Shown: in pieces, positions 7,919 to 15,174 of the stretch
How positions within the stretch are numbered: position 1 is the stretch's first letter
Layout of the letters: every line of letters starts with the position of its first letter
Origin: Wohlfahrtiimonas sp.
GTDB taxonomy: Bacteria; Pseudomonadota; Gammaproteobacteria; Cardiobacteriales; Wohlfahrtiimonadaceae
Length of the DNA: 21,791 nt
Direction of reading: 5' to 3'
NCBI GenBank assembly: GCA_030149965.1
Contig: JASLHB010000043.1
Location: 1 to 21,791 of the forward strand
Notes under the pieces: model-generated
Told to the model about the DNA's origin: nothing
The model's input: the letters and a program-made list of their open reading frames with translations, nothing else
The model's database searches: none
Translations under genes and position numbers: made by a program

Positions 7919-8878
7919 ATGTCCCCTTTAGCCAAAGAACTTTTTAATTTATTACAATCTGGCGAACTTTATAGTGGTGAAGCATTAGCGCAACGCTTTG
8001 ATGTCACTCGCCAAGCTGTTTGGAAAGCCATCAACGAACTCAAAACTGGCCATCTCGTTGAAACTATCGGCCGCCAAGGTTATAAAGCCTTTTATCCTTA
8101 TATTCCCTTGGATCAACAAAACATTCTAGAGAAATTGCCTAAACATTGTGTTGATGATGTCATTACACACATGAATGTCACATCCACCAATGAAGAGATT
8201 GCTAAATTACCAATGAAAAAAGCGTTGGTGATGGTGAGCGAAATGCAAACACAAGGTCGTGGTCGTAACGGCAAAGTTTGGGTTTCTCCATTAGCACGTA
8301 ATCTTTATTTCTCAATGCGCATTCAGTTCAAAACACAAGCATTGGCTAATTTAACCAGTTTCAGCCCTGCTTTAGGTATTTATTTAGTTGAATATCTACA
8401 AAGCAAAAATGTACCTGCCAAAATTAAATGGCCGAATGACATTTGGGTAGATGGCGCGAAATTAGCAGGGATTTTGATCGAAACAAATGCAAAATCAGAA
8501 CATGATGTAGAAATGGTGATCGGCATTGGCTTAAATAATCTGCCCTTATACGATGCTAATCTTACACAAAATCGTGCGACTTCTATTTATGAAGTATTAG
8601 GTCAATCTTTTGATCGTAATATTTTAGTCGCAGACATTATTCAATTGATCTCGAATCTTAGAGATGACTACGAATCATTTAATATTCCAAATATTGTAGA
8701 ACTGTGGAATCGCAACAGTGCACTACATGGACAAAAAGTTAAATTATTCTCTCCTGCACGAGAAATTATTGGTACAGAAGTGGGCATTGCAGATAATGGT
8801 GCGCTTTTGATTCAGCAAGAAGATGGCACCGTGCAGCAATACTTCTCAGGAGAGCTTTCGCTGCGTGCCTATGCCTAA
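7919..8878 (+). CDS. birA: Bifunctional biotin-protein ligase / biotin operon repressor BirA
   Basis: BirA makes biotinyl-5'-AMP and attaches biotin to the acetyl-CoA carboxylase carrier protein; with an N-terminal helix-turn-helix it can also repress biotin genes. At 319 residues it is almost the length of E. coli BirA. The HTH is at about residues 14-37 (EALAQRFDVTRQAVWKAI). The biotinyl-AMP loop is GRGRNGKVW from residue 113, and KWPNDI starts at K170, followed by GAKLAGILIE with the catalytic-type lysine and GIGLNN. The C-terminal SH3-like domain closes the protein. The start is ATG 7919, the first Met after the terminator; no good ribosome site is visible. The 3' end overlaps coaX by 8 bp, as is common for this pair. 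Confidence 0.96.
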   Translation: MSPLAKELFNLLQSGELYSGEALAQRFDVTRQAVWKAINELKTGHLVETIGRQGYKAFYPYIPLDQQNILEKLPKHCVDDVITHMNVTSTNEEIAKLPMKKALVMVSEMQTQGRGRNGKVWVSPLARNLYFSMRIQFKTQALANLTSFSPALGIYLVEYLQSKNVPAKIKWPNDIWVDGAKLAGILIETNAKSEHDVEMVIGIGLNNLPLYDANLTQNRATSIYEVLGQSFDRNILVADIIQLISNLRDDYESFNIPNIVELWNRNSALHGQKVKLFSPAREIIGTEVGIADNGALLIQQEDGTVQQYFSGELSLRAYA

Positions 8879-9608
8879 GTTTTTGTTTGATTGCGGTAAC
8901 ACATGTATTAAGTTTGCTTTATTCACAAAAGAAAATGGCTTATCAAAACATCAGTTCATTGATTATTCAGTGCTACACAGTTTTGTCACCAAGCTCTTTA
9001 AGCTTTATCCAATGCCCAATGAGATCAAAATATCTTCAGTGACTAAACCTGAACGATTATCTACATTGCTTGCGGATATTGCCGAATTTACAGATCTCCG
9101 TCCAACTGTTGCCGTCTCTCAAAATGAAGCATTAGGTTTAATTAACCAATATGATGCACCTGAAACTTTAGGCGTTGATCGTTGGCTTGGCATGCTAGCA
9201 GCTTGGGATGTTTATCATGAAGCATCGTTAGTTGTAGATTTAGGTACAGCTTTGACGATTGATTACATTACATCCGAAGGAAAATTTGAAGGTGGATTAA
9301 TTTTACCTGGCATCAAATCATTGCGCGATGCTTTGCTAAAAGATACATCTATCCAAAATATTCCAGAATTACCTTATACAAGTGAATTAGGTCACAATAC
9401 AAGTGCATGTATTTCTTCGGGTGTTCATTATGCTGTAGCAGGCTCTATCCTTGCTCTACATCAATCCTTACCAAATGTTAAAAGCGTAATATTATCTGGT
9501 GGACGCGCAAAATGGCTCAAAGATATTTTAGAACCTATTTTGCCGAAAACCGAATATCACGTACATCAACATCTAGTTTTAGAAGGATTGCTGCGCTTCC
9601 AAAACTAA
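8871..9608 (+). CDS. coaX: Type III pantothenate kinase
   Basis: CoaX phosphorylates pantothenate with ATP, the first step of coenzyme A synthesis, in the cytosol. The 245-residue protein has the ASKHA-fold signatures of type III enzymes: FLFDCGNTCIKFAL (phosphate-1 loop) at the N terminus, LGVDRWLGMLAAW in the middle, then VVDLGTALTIDY (phosphate-2) and GGLILPGI. The start is ATG 8871, which places the DxGNT motif where the family has it. An AGGAG lies 18 bases upstream inside birA, and GTG 8865 would sit closer to it, so the start is uncertain by two codons. The gene overlaps the birA end by 8 bp, implying translational coupling. Use of a type III enzyme usually means the cell lacks or does not need the E. 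coli-type CoaA; that cannot be checked here. Confidence 0.94.
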   Translation: MPKFLFDCGNTCIKFALFTKENGLSKHQFIDYSVLHSFVTKLFKLYPMPNEIKISSVTKPERLSTLLADIAEFTDLRPTVAVSQNEALGLINQYDAPETLGVDRWLGMLAAWDVYHEASLVVDLGTALTIDYITSEGKFEGGLILPGIKSLRDALLKDTSIQNIPELPYTSELGHNTSACISSGVHYAVAGSILALHQSLPNVKSVILSGGRAKWLKDILEPILPKTEYHVHQHLVLEGLLRFQN

Positions 9609-9626
9609 TTGAACAAGGGATTCATA

Positions 9627-9824
9627 ATGACACAGAAAATGCGTTTCCCACTTCGACCTAAACGACCAGAAAAAATATGCTGGGGTTGTGATAAATTTTG
9701 TGCTGCCGATAAAATGTTATGCGGCAATGGTTCTGATCGCTCTCAACATCCTATCGAAACAATTGGCGATGATTGGTATGAAACTCTATCTACTGAAGAC
9801 AAAGCAAAAATCATACTGGTTTAA
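9627..9824 (+). CDS. DUF3079 family small Cys-rich protein
   Basis: This 65-residue protein has an ATG start with AAGGGA 6 bases upstream, 18 bases after coaX. It shows the conserved pattern of the DUF3079 family: a basic start (FPLRPKRPEKICWGCDKFC), then MLCGNGSDRSQHPIE and GDDWYE. The four cysteines (CWGC, FC, LC) could bind a metal or Fe-S centre, but the family has no assigned function that I know of. A longer reading from TTG 9609 is rejected because the ribosome site lies inside it. It probably shares the birA-coaX transcript. Its stop codon overlaps that of the convergent DUF1294 gene. Confidence 0.85.
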   Translation: MTQKMRFPLRPKRPEKICWGCDKFCAADKMLCGNGSDRSQHPIETIGDDWYETLSTEDKAKIILV

Positions 9825-10315
9825 TCTCGGCTCCATTCAATATAACCTTTGATCTCATTAGAATTATCCTGCTGTAAAGCATGTAATCCTAAACTATTAA
9901 GAATATCGCTATCAATAAACTGCAAAATCACATGAATGCCTTGCAGATTAAAAAATACAAAATCTGCCCAAAAAGCCAACTGCAGAGTCACTATGATCCA
10001 AAATGTTATTTGATAACCTAGCTTCTTAGTTTTATGTCGCAATCGTTCTTGCGCCCAAAATGCACTAATCCAACCGCCCAGTAATTCTAATAAATGTAAT
10101 GTAGATTCTGGCGTTCTCCATAATCCAGTTTTTGCTGCATGTTTATCTTTCGCATATAAACCATAAACCAAGACCATCGCAACAGCGTACACAATTGGTA
10201 GCCATTTAATTCCTTGATCAAAGACAATCCATAAACCATAGCCTGTTACACCTAAAGCTATCCAATAATATATGTATTTCAGAATCGTGCTCACAGATTT
10301 CTTAGGTTTATTCAT
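9821..10315 (-). CDS. DUF1294 family inner-membrane protein
   Basis: This 164-residue protein has several hydrophobic segments and the DUF1294 core: YAKDKHAAK, then WRTPESTLHLLELLGGW and QERLRHKTKKLGYQITFW. Membrane spans are predicted near residues 15-33, 40-60 and 110-130. Its function is unknown; in some proteins this domain is fused to a cold-shock domain, which is absent here. The start is taken as ATG 10315, which has GGGG 9 bases upstream; ATG 10330 and TTG 10333 are possible but lack such a site. A 10-bp inverted repeat covers this initiation region. It lies 53 bp downstream of sdaA on the same strand with no clear terminator between, so readthrough is likely. Confidence 0.85.
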   Translation of the reverse strand: MNKPKKSVSTILKYIYYWIALGVTGYGLWIVFDQGIKWLPIVYAVAMVLVYGLYAKDKHAAKTGLWRTPESTLHLLELLGGWISAFWAQERLRHKTKKLGYQITFWIIVTLQLAFWADFVFFNLQGIHVILQFIDSDILNSLGLHALQQDNSNEIKGYIEWSRD

Positions 10316-10353
10316 ACTATATTGCCCCATCAATATTTCAGGACAATATAGTA
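10315..10353. repeat. 10-bp perfect inverted repeat over DUF1294 start
   Basis: TACTATATTG (10315-10324) is the exact reverse complement of CAATATAGTA (10344-10353), with a 19-base spacer. In the minus-strand RNA this forms a hairpin whose 3' arm ends on the A of the chosen ATG, with the GGGG ribosome site at the edge of the loop. There is no T-run after it, so it is not a terminator. It could control translation or be a protein-binding palindrome. Confidence 0.7.
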
Positions 10354-10368
10354 CATGCCTAAAATCAT

Positions 10369-11739
10369 TTAGTCACATGGCAATGTCACTGTGATCGCTA
10401 AACCACCTAATGATGTTTCACGATATTTAGCATCCATATCTTTACCAGTGTTGTACATTGTTTCAATCACTGTATCGAGGGAAACAACTGGCGCACTTTG
10501 ACGATGAATCGCCATTCGTGCAGAGTTAATTGCCTTCACAGCTGCAATTGCATTACGTTCAATACAAGGTATTTGTACTTGTCCATCCACAGGATCACAC
10601 GTTAAGCCTAAGTTATGTTCCATACCAATTTCAGCTGCCATACAAACCTGCTCTGGCGTTCCATCCAATAATTCTGCCAATCCCGCAGCAGCCATCGAAC
10701 ATGCGACACCAACCTCACCTTGGCAACCAACTTCAGCACCAGAAATAGAAGCATTGCGTTGATACAATGTTCCAACTGCGCCAGCTGTCAAACAGAAACG
10801 TAGAATTTTATCCTGCGTTAATGGTTCAAGGAATCGATCATAATAAGCTAAAACAGCTGGAATAATTCCACACGCACCATTTGTTGGTGCAGTTACAACG
10901 CGACCGCCTGATGCATTCTCTTCAGTGACAGATAATGCAAACAGGTTCACCCAATCAATAATGATCATTGGATCATGGATATTTTGACCATGTGCTGTTA
11001 ACAATTGATATAAGTTTTTAGCACGTCTTGGCACTTTCATTGGTCCTGGTAAATGACCTTCTGCTCGCATACCACGTTCAATACATTCTCTCATCACCTG
11101 CACGATATTATCGAAGTATTCTTGAATCTCTACGCCGCTTCTCGTTACCATTTCATTGGCCAATACAACTTGTGCAATAGTTTTAGATTCTTTTTCACAG
11201 TGAACCAATAACTCTGCAGCTGTAGTAAATGGATACGGAATTTCTACTTGATCACCGCCACCGCTTAAATCATCATCTTCTGTAATGATTTGCCCGCCGC
11301 CAATTGAATAATAGTTAATGGACAATAATTTTTCTTCGCCTTGATATGCAGTAAATGTCACAGCATTTTCATGCTTAGGTAAAAATTCATGGCTAAATTT
11401 TAAATGGCTGCTGACCGGAAAATCTACGATATATTTACCATCATAAATGGATAATTGACTGCTATTTTTTATCGTATCAACGATTGAAGGAATCGCATCA
11501 ATTTCTACATCATGCGCGGAATAACCCGATAAACCCAATAAAATTGCCACATCTGTCAAATGTCCTCGGCCAGTCAATGACAAAGAACCATAAATATCCA
11601 CAACAATAGATGTGGTTGTCGACATGAGATCTTGCTCAATTAAAGTATCAACAAACTGTTTAGCCGCTTTCATAGGACCAATAGTGTGCGAACTTGATGG
11701 GCCGATACCAACTTTAAATATATTCAATACGCTGTACAT
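10369..11739 (-). CDS. sdaA: L-serine dehydratase, iron-sulfur type (single chain)
   Basis: This cytosolic enzyme deaminates L-serine to pyruvate and ammonia using a [4Fe-4S] cluster rather than PLP. At 456 residues it is a full single-chain enzyme with fused beta and alpha domains. The N-terminal signature is IGPSSSHTIGPM. The alpha domain has SGGRVVTAPTNGACGIIPAV, then cysteines C339, C381 and C392, whose spacing (42 and 11) matches the known cluster ligands C343, C385 and C396 of the Legionella enzyme. The ATG has GGAGG 7 bases upstream. The gene is transcribed away from slp from a candidate promoter at 11778-11806 that contains a dyad. Confidence 0.97.
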   Translation of the reverse strand: MYSVLNIFKVGIGPSSSHTIGPMKAAKQFVDTLIEQDLMSTTTSIVVDIYGSLSLTGRGHLTDVAILLGLSGYSAHDVEIDAIPSIVDTIKNSSQLSIYDGKYIVDFPVSSHLKFSHEFLPKHENAVTFTAYQGEEKLLSINYYSIGGGQIITEDDDLSGGGDQVEIPYPFTTAAELLVHCEKESKTIAQVVLANEMVTRSGVEIQEYFDNIVQVMRECIERGMRAEGHLPGPMKVPRRAKNLYQLLTAHGQNIHDPMIIIDWVNLFALSVTEENASGGRVVTAPTNGACGIIPAVLAYYDRFLEPLTQDKILRFCLTAGAVGTLYQRNASISGAEVGCQGEVGVACSMAAAGLAELLDGTPEQVCMAAEIGMEHNLGLTCDPVDGQVQIPCIERNAIAAVKAINSARMAIHRQSAPVVSLDTVIETMYNTGKDMDAKYRETSLGGLAITVTLPCD

Positions 11740-11777
11740 AGTTCAGCCTCCAATAAAACCAAAGTAAAAAGTGCGCT

Positions 11778-11806
11778 ATTCTGCCTAAATTGTGCCAATT
11801 AGGCAA
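11778..11806 (-). promoter_or_regulatory. Candidate sigma-70 promoter of sdaA with internal dyad
   Basis: On the minus strand TTGCCT (11806-11801) and CAGAAT (11783-11778) are separated by exactly 17 bases, each matching 4 of 6 consensus positions. The predicted start would give a leader of roughly 30 bases before the sdaA ATG. A dyad, TGCCTAA (11782-11788) and TTAGGCA (11799-11805), fills the space between the two hexamers. With one bulged A the pairing extends to 10 bp. This is where a repressor or activator could act. Confidence 0.45.
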
Positions 11807-11828
11807 CGCGATGCTACTGCTAATTTAT

Positions 11829-11857
11829 TTTAAATATTTTTATCTTTTTGATATGAT
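11829..11857 (+). promoter_or_regulatory. Candidate promoter of slp
   Basis: TATGAT (11852-11857, 5 of 6 to consensus) is preceded at 17 bases by TTTAAA (11829-11834, 4 of 6). The surrounding sequence is very AT-rich, so chance matches are likely. It would start transcription about 35 bases before the slp ATG. Confidence 0.3.
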
Positions 11858-11900
11858 TTGTAACATATTATCTTTTGCCATTCATCATAATGGAGTCATA

Positions 11901-12419
11901 ATGAAAAAGCTTATTTTACTAGCAACATTTTTATTTATCCAAGGCTGCGCCTCTAATTTCCTAGTGAATCAAGCTGGCGATGCCCTGCATTATGATGCCA
12001 TTGTACAACTACCGAAGAAAGAAGTCATCGACCAACGTGCTTATGTTGGTGGTCAAGTGGTGACAATTGATCAAAGCAAACGTCAAATTGAGCTAGTTAA
12101 GCGTCATATCAATGCTTCTGGTTATCCTGAAGAAGGTAGTAATAATTTAGATCAACGCATTTTTATTACATTCACACCTGATGTTCGCATTAATTTTTAT
12201 GATATTTCAGCAGGTGATCGCGTGGCTGTGATTGGTAAAATCATTGATCTACAAAAAGCTGACATTGCTGGCAATAATATGATCATATTACAAGTTGAAG
12301 TCAGCGGTGATAATTACAGAACTTGGTCGAGCTATAACAATAATCGCTGGGATGATGACCCATTCTATTGGAGCCCTTACAATAGCCGTTATTTACGTTA
12401 TCGCCCTTGGTATTATTAA
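11901..12419 (+). CDS. Slp-family outer-membrane lipoprotein
   Basis: This is a 172-residue predicted lipoprotein. The signal peptide (MKKLILLATFLFIQGC) ends in a lipobox-like IQGC with C16 as the lipidated residue; the following Ala suggests sorting to the outer membrane. The mature part resembles Slp/YeaY proteins of E. coli: an early GGQVVTID strand, a small beta domain with GDRVAVIGKI, and a Tyr/Trp-rich end. The role of the family is poorly defined (starvation- and acid-linked in E. coli). The start is ATG 11901, with GGAG 5 bases upstream; a longer reading from 11790 is rejected because it buries the signal peptide. The gene is convergent with priA, and their stop codons overlap. Confidence 0.75.
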   Translation: MKKLILLATFLFIQGCASNFLVNQAGDALHYDAIVQLPKKEVIDQRAYVGGQVVTIDQSKRQIELVKRHINASGYPEEGSNNLDQRIFITFTPDVRINFYDISAGDRVAVIGKIIDLQKADIAGNNMIILQVEVSGDNYRTWSSYNNNRWDDDPFYWSPYNSRYLRYRPWYY

Positions 12420-14578
12420 TCAAAATCCCAAGGATCAATCTCACAAAAGTGGCGAATCTGGCTCGGTAAATGATTCGCCGCTGATTGCATTAAATAATGA
12501 ACCAATTGATGCAAAGCCTTTCTCGATTGGCTTTGTAGCACAACATAAAAACGATAATAATTTTGTCGCTTAGACAATGAATTTGGATAAATTGGCGTAA
12601 TGCCCACAGGATAATCTTGGCAATTCAAAGATTGCATTAATCCTTCAAAAGCCTTCAAGGTTTCATGCTCATTTTGCCCTTCCACTTGGAATAAAGCTTG
12701 ATATTCATAAGGTGGAAATTCAAAGTGATGGCGCTGTTCTAATAAGTTACGCGCAAACTTCGCATAACCCTGTTTAGGTAATTCTGTGAATAAAGGATGC
12801 TCTGGAAAATGTGTTTGAATAACCACTTGTCCATGCGAAACATCTCGCCCAGATCGCCCTGAAACCTGCATTAAAGTCTGTGCCAATTTTTCTTCTGCAC
12901 GAAAATCTGATGAATATAAAATACCATCAATATCAATCATTCCAACCAATGTTACTTTCGAAAAATCATGGCCTTTTGCGAGCATTTGCGTGCCAATCAA
13001 AATATCAGCTTTACCTGCAATAACATCTTTGACTGCATCTTCAAAGGCCGTTTTATTTTTGAGTTGGTCACGATCAAAACGAATCACATTCGCTTTAGGA
13101 AATGCATCTTGCAATGCTTTTTCAATGCGCTCAGTGCCTTGCCCATGCATTTTCAGTAATGCATTATTACAACTAGGACATTTTTGTGACAATGCTTCAC
13201 GATGTCCACAATGATGACAGCGCAAACTGTTACTTTTACGATAAACCGTCAATCGATATTCACATGCTTTGCATTCTGGCACCCAACCACAAGATTCACA
13301 CATTAAAACAGGCGAATAACCACGTCGATTAATATAGATAATTACTTGTTCTTTGCGTTCAATTGTCGCTTCAATAGCATCCAATAATTCGATAGAAATA
13401 CCATCCATTGCCATTGAAGCATTCATATTTACGACTTGCCAATTGGGAATATGCCCTTTAGCGCGTTCATTCAAAGATAACAGTTGATAACGCTCTTGTT
13501 CAACATTGTGCAGAGTTTCCAAAATTGGTGTTGCTGAGCCCAAAACCAAAGGAATCTTTAATAAATGGGCACGCTGAATGGCTGCATCATGCGCGGAATA
13601 TCGTACAGTATCGCGCTGACGATATGAACCATCATGCTCTTCATCAATCATGATCATACCCAAATGATCAAATGGCGTAAACAATGCTGATCGCGTACCA
13701 ATCACCAATGGTACAGTATGATGTTTCGCAGCTTCCCAAGCTTGAAGTTTCTGATTTTCATTCACTTCAGAATGGACAACCACAAACGGAATATCCAAAA
13801 TACTTTTAACGCGTTCAATGAATTGTGGCGTCAATCCAATTTCTGGCACAAGAATTAAAACTTGCTGTCCTTGCGCTAGAACTCGTTTCACCAGCTCCAA
13901 ATAAACTGCTGTTTTTCCTGATCCTGTAACGCCTTCTAATAATGAAACTGAAAATTTATTCAATTCAACGCTATCAACAGCTTTTTGCTGTTCAGCATTC
14001 AAGGTATAAGGTAACTCTGGAAATACTTGCTGTGAACAATCTACAGAATTTCTATATTGTTCCACGTGAAGCACAACGCCATCAGCCATCAAAGCCTTTT
14101 CATGAGCTTTAAAATTACTAAATAAGCCACAAAATTTAGAACGCTCAATGGGAACATATTCAACCAATTGTTCCACCAATGTGACTCTCGCTTTCTTATT
14201 TTTATTTTCTTCAATCCACGCAGAGAAATCATCAGATAACGTTAGATATGTTTCGCTACTTCGTTCATAAGGTTCAATTTTACGAAGTTTTTGTGGCAAC
14301 ATCATTTTAAAAACTAAACCAATCGACGCATGATAATACGTTGCGATCCACTGCCCCAGATTCAGCATATCTTCTGTGAAAATTGGTGCTGAATCTAACA
14401 ATTCAGCTGTCTTCAACTTGTTGTATTCGCTGTGTTCAATGACTGTTAATACAACGCCCACCAAATTTTGTCGACCAAATGAAACTTTTACTCGGCAACC
14501 AATCGGATCAATCTCTGATGTTAGTTCATAATCAAATACTGCATACAACGGACTTGGAATAGCAACTTGAATGATCAT
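12416..14578 (-). CDS. priA: Primosomal replication-restart helicase PriA
   Basis: PriA is the 3'-5' superfamily 2 helicase that recognises stalled forks and D-loops and reloads the replisome. The 720 residues begin with the DNA-binding domain (IPSPLYAVFDYEL). They continue with Walker A GVTGSGKT at 216-223, the DEEH box at 312-315 and a GSATPILETL-type motif. A two-zinc cysteine cluster follows between C427 and C470 (CESCGW, CKACEY, CHHCGH, CPSCNN). Conserved helicase blocks ADILIGTQMLAKGHDF and LMQVSGRSGRD come next. Its ATG overlaps the lemA stop as ATGA, so it is translationally coupled to the sohB-lemA transcript. It ends head-on with slp with no room for a terminator. Confidence 0.97.
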   Translation of the reverse strand: MIIQVAIPSPLYAVFDYELTSEIDPIGCRVKVSFGRQNLVGVVLTVIEHSEYNKLKTAELLDSAPIFTEDMLNLGQWIATYYHASIGLVFKMMLPQKLRKIEPYERSSETYLTLSDDFSAWIEENKNKKARVTLVEQLVEYVPIERSKFCGLFSNFKAHEKALMADGVVLHVEQYRNSVDCSQQVFPELPYTLNAEQQKAVDSVELNKFSVSLLEGVTGSGKTAVYLELVKRVLAQGQQVLILVPEIGLTPQFIERVKSILDIPFVVVHSEVNENQKLQAWEAAKHHTVPLVIGTRSALFTPFDHLGMIMIDEEHDGSYRQRDTVRYSAHDAAIQRAHLLKIPLVLGSATPILETLHNVEQERYQLLSLNERAKGHIPNWQVVNMNASMAMDGISIELLDAIEATIERKEQVIIYINRRGYSPVLMCESCGWVPECKACEYRLTVYRKSNSLRCHHCGHREALSQKCPSCNNALLKMHGQGTERIEKALQDAFPKANVIRFDRDQLKNKTAFEDAVKDVIAGKADILIGTQMLAKGHDFSKVTLVGMIDIDGILYSSDFRAEEKLAQTLMQVSGRSGRDVSHGQVVIQTHFPEHPLFTELPKQGYAKFARNLLEQRHHFEFPPYEYQALFQVEGQNEHETLKAFEGLMQSLNCQDYPVGITPIYPNSLSKRQNYYRFYVVLQSQSRKALHQLVHYLMQSAANHLPSQIRHFCEIDPWDFD

Positions 14579-15156
14579 TTAAATACTTTAGGCGCTCCGC
14601 TATCAATGTCCAAATCCAATTGTGCCAATCTTTTAAAACCAAATAATCTAGCAATGATATTGGATGGAAAGGATTCACGATCAATATTATAAAAAGTGAC
14701 ACTGTCGTTATAAGCTTGCCTTGCAAAAGCAATGGTATTTTCAATGTGCACCAATTCTTCGTGCAATAACTTCATTTGCTGATTGGCTTTTAATTCAGGA
14801 TAAGCTTCCACATTAGCAAAAAAGCTTTGTAATGCAGATGTAAAGCTTGATTCGCTTTGTAATAACATCTGCATTGTATCCAATGAGCCAATGTCATCAT
14901 GTGAAGCAATCAAGCTATCAGAAGCACGTTGGCGAGCGATGATTACTCTTTCTAAAACGGTGGCTTCATGTTCTAAATAACCTTTCGCGACTGAAACTAG
15001 ATTCGGCACAAGATCATGGCGCCTTTTCAACTGCACATCAATTTGCGCAAAACTATTGAAACAGTAATTACGTTTACGTACTAAGCGATTAAACATAACA
15101 ATTATTGCGATAACAATAATCGCAATAATGATCCAATAAATTGTTGAATTCGCCAT
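14575..15156 (-). CDS. lemA: LemA family protein
   Basis: This 193-residue protein has one N-terminal membrane span (about residues 6-22, Ile/Val-rich) followed by the helical LemA domain. Typical blocks are NSFAQIDVQLKRRHDLVPNL, VERVIIARQ-like and ANQQMKLLHEEL, and AYNDSVTFYN. Most of the protein is expected on one side of the membrane as a helical bundle; the function of the family is unclear. The ATG has AAGAGG 7 bases upstream and lies 18 bp after sohB. Its TGA overlaps the priA ATG. The usual LemA neighbour, a TPM-domain protein, is absent here. Confidence 0.92.
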   Translation of the reverse strand: MANSTIYWIIIAIIVIAIIVMFNRLVRKRNYCFNSFAQIDVQLKRRHDLVPNLVSVAKGYLEHEATVLERVIIARQRASDSLIASHDDIGSLDTMQMLLQSESSFTSALQSFFANVEAYPELKANQQMKLLHEELVHIENTIAFARQAYNDSVTFYNIDRESFPSNIIARLFGFKRLAQLDLDIDSGAPKVFK

Positions 15157-15174
15157 GTCTTAACCTCTTAACTT

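Noticed and set aside
11790..11900. Extended N terminus of the Slp lipoprotein
   Set aside because: It would place the signal peptide internally and run through the divergent promoter region; ATG 11901 has its own ribosome site.
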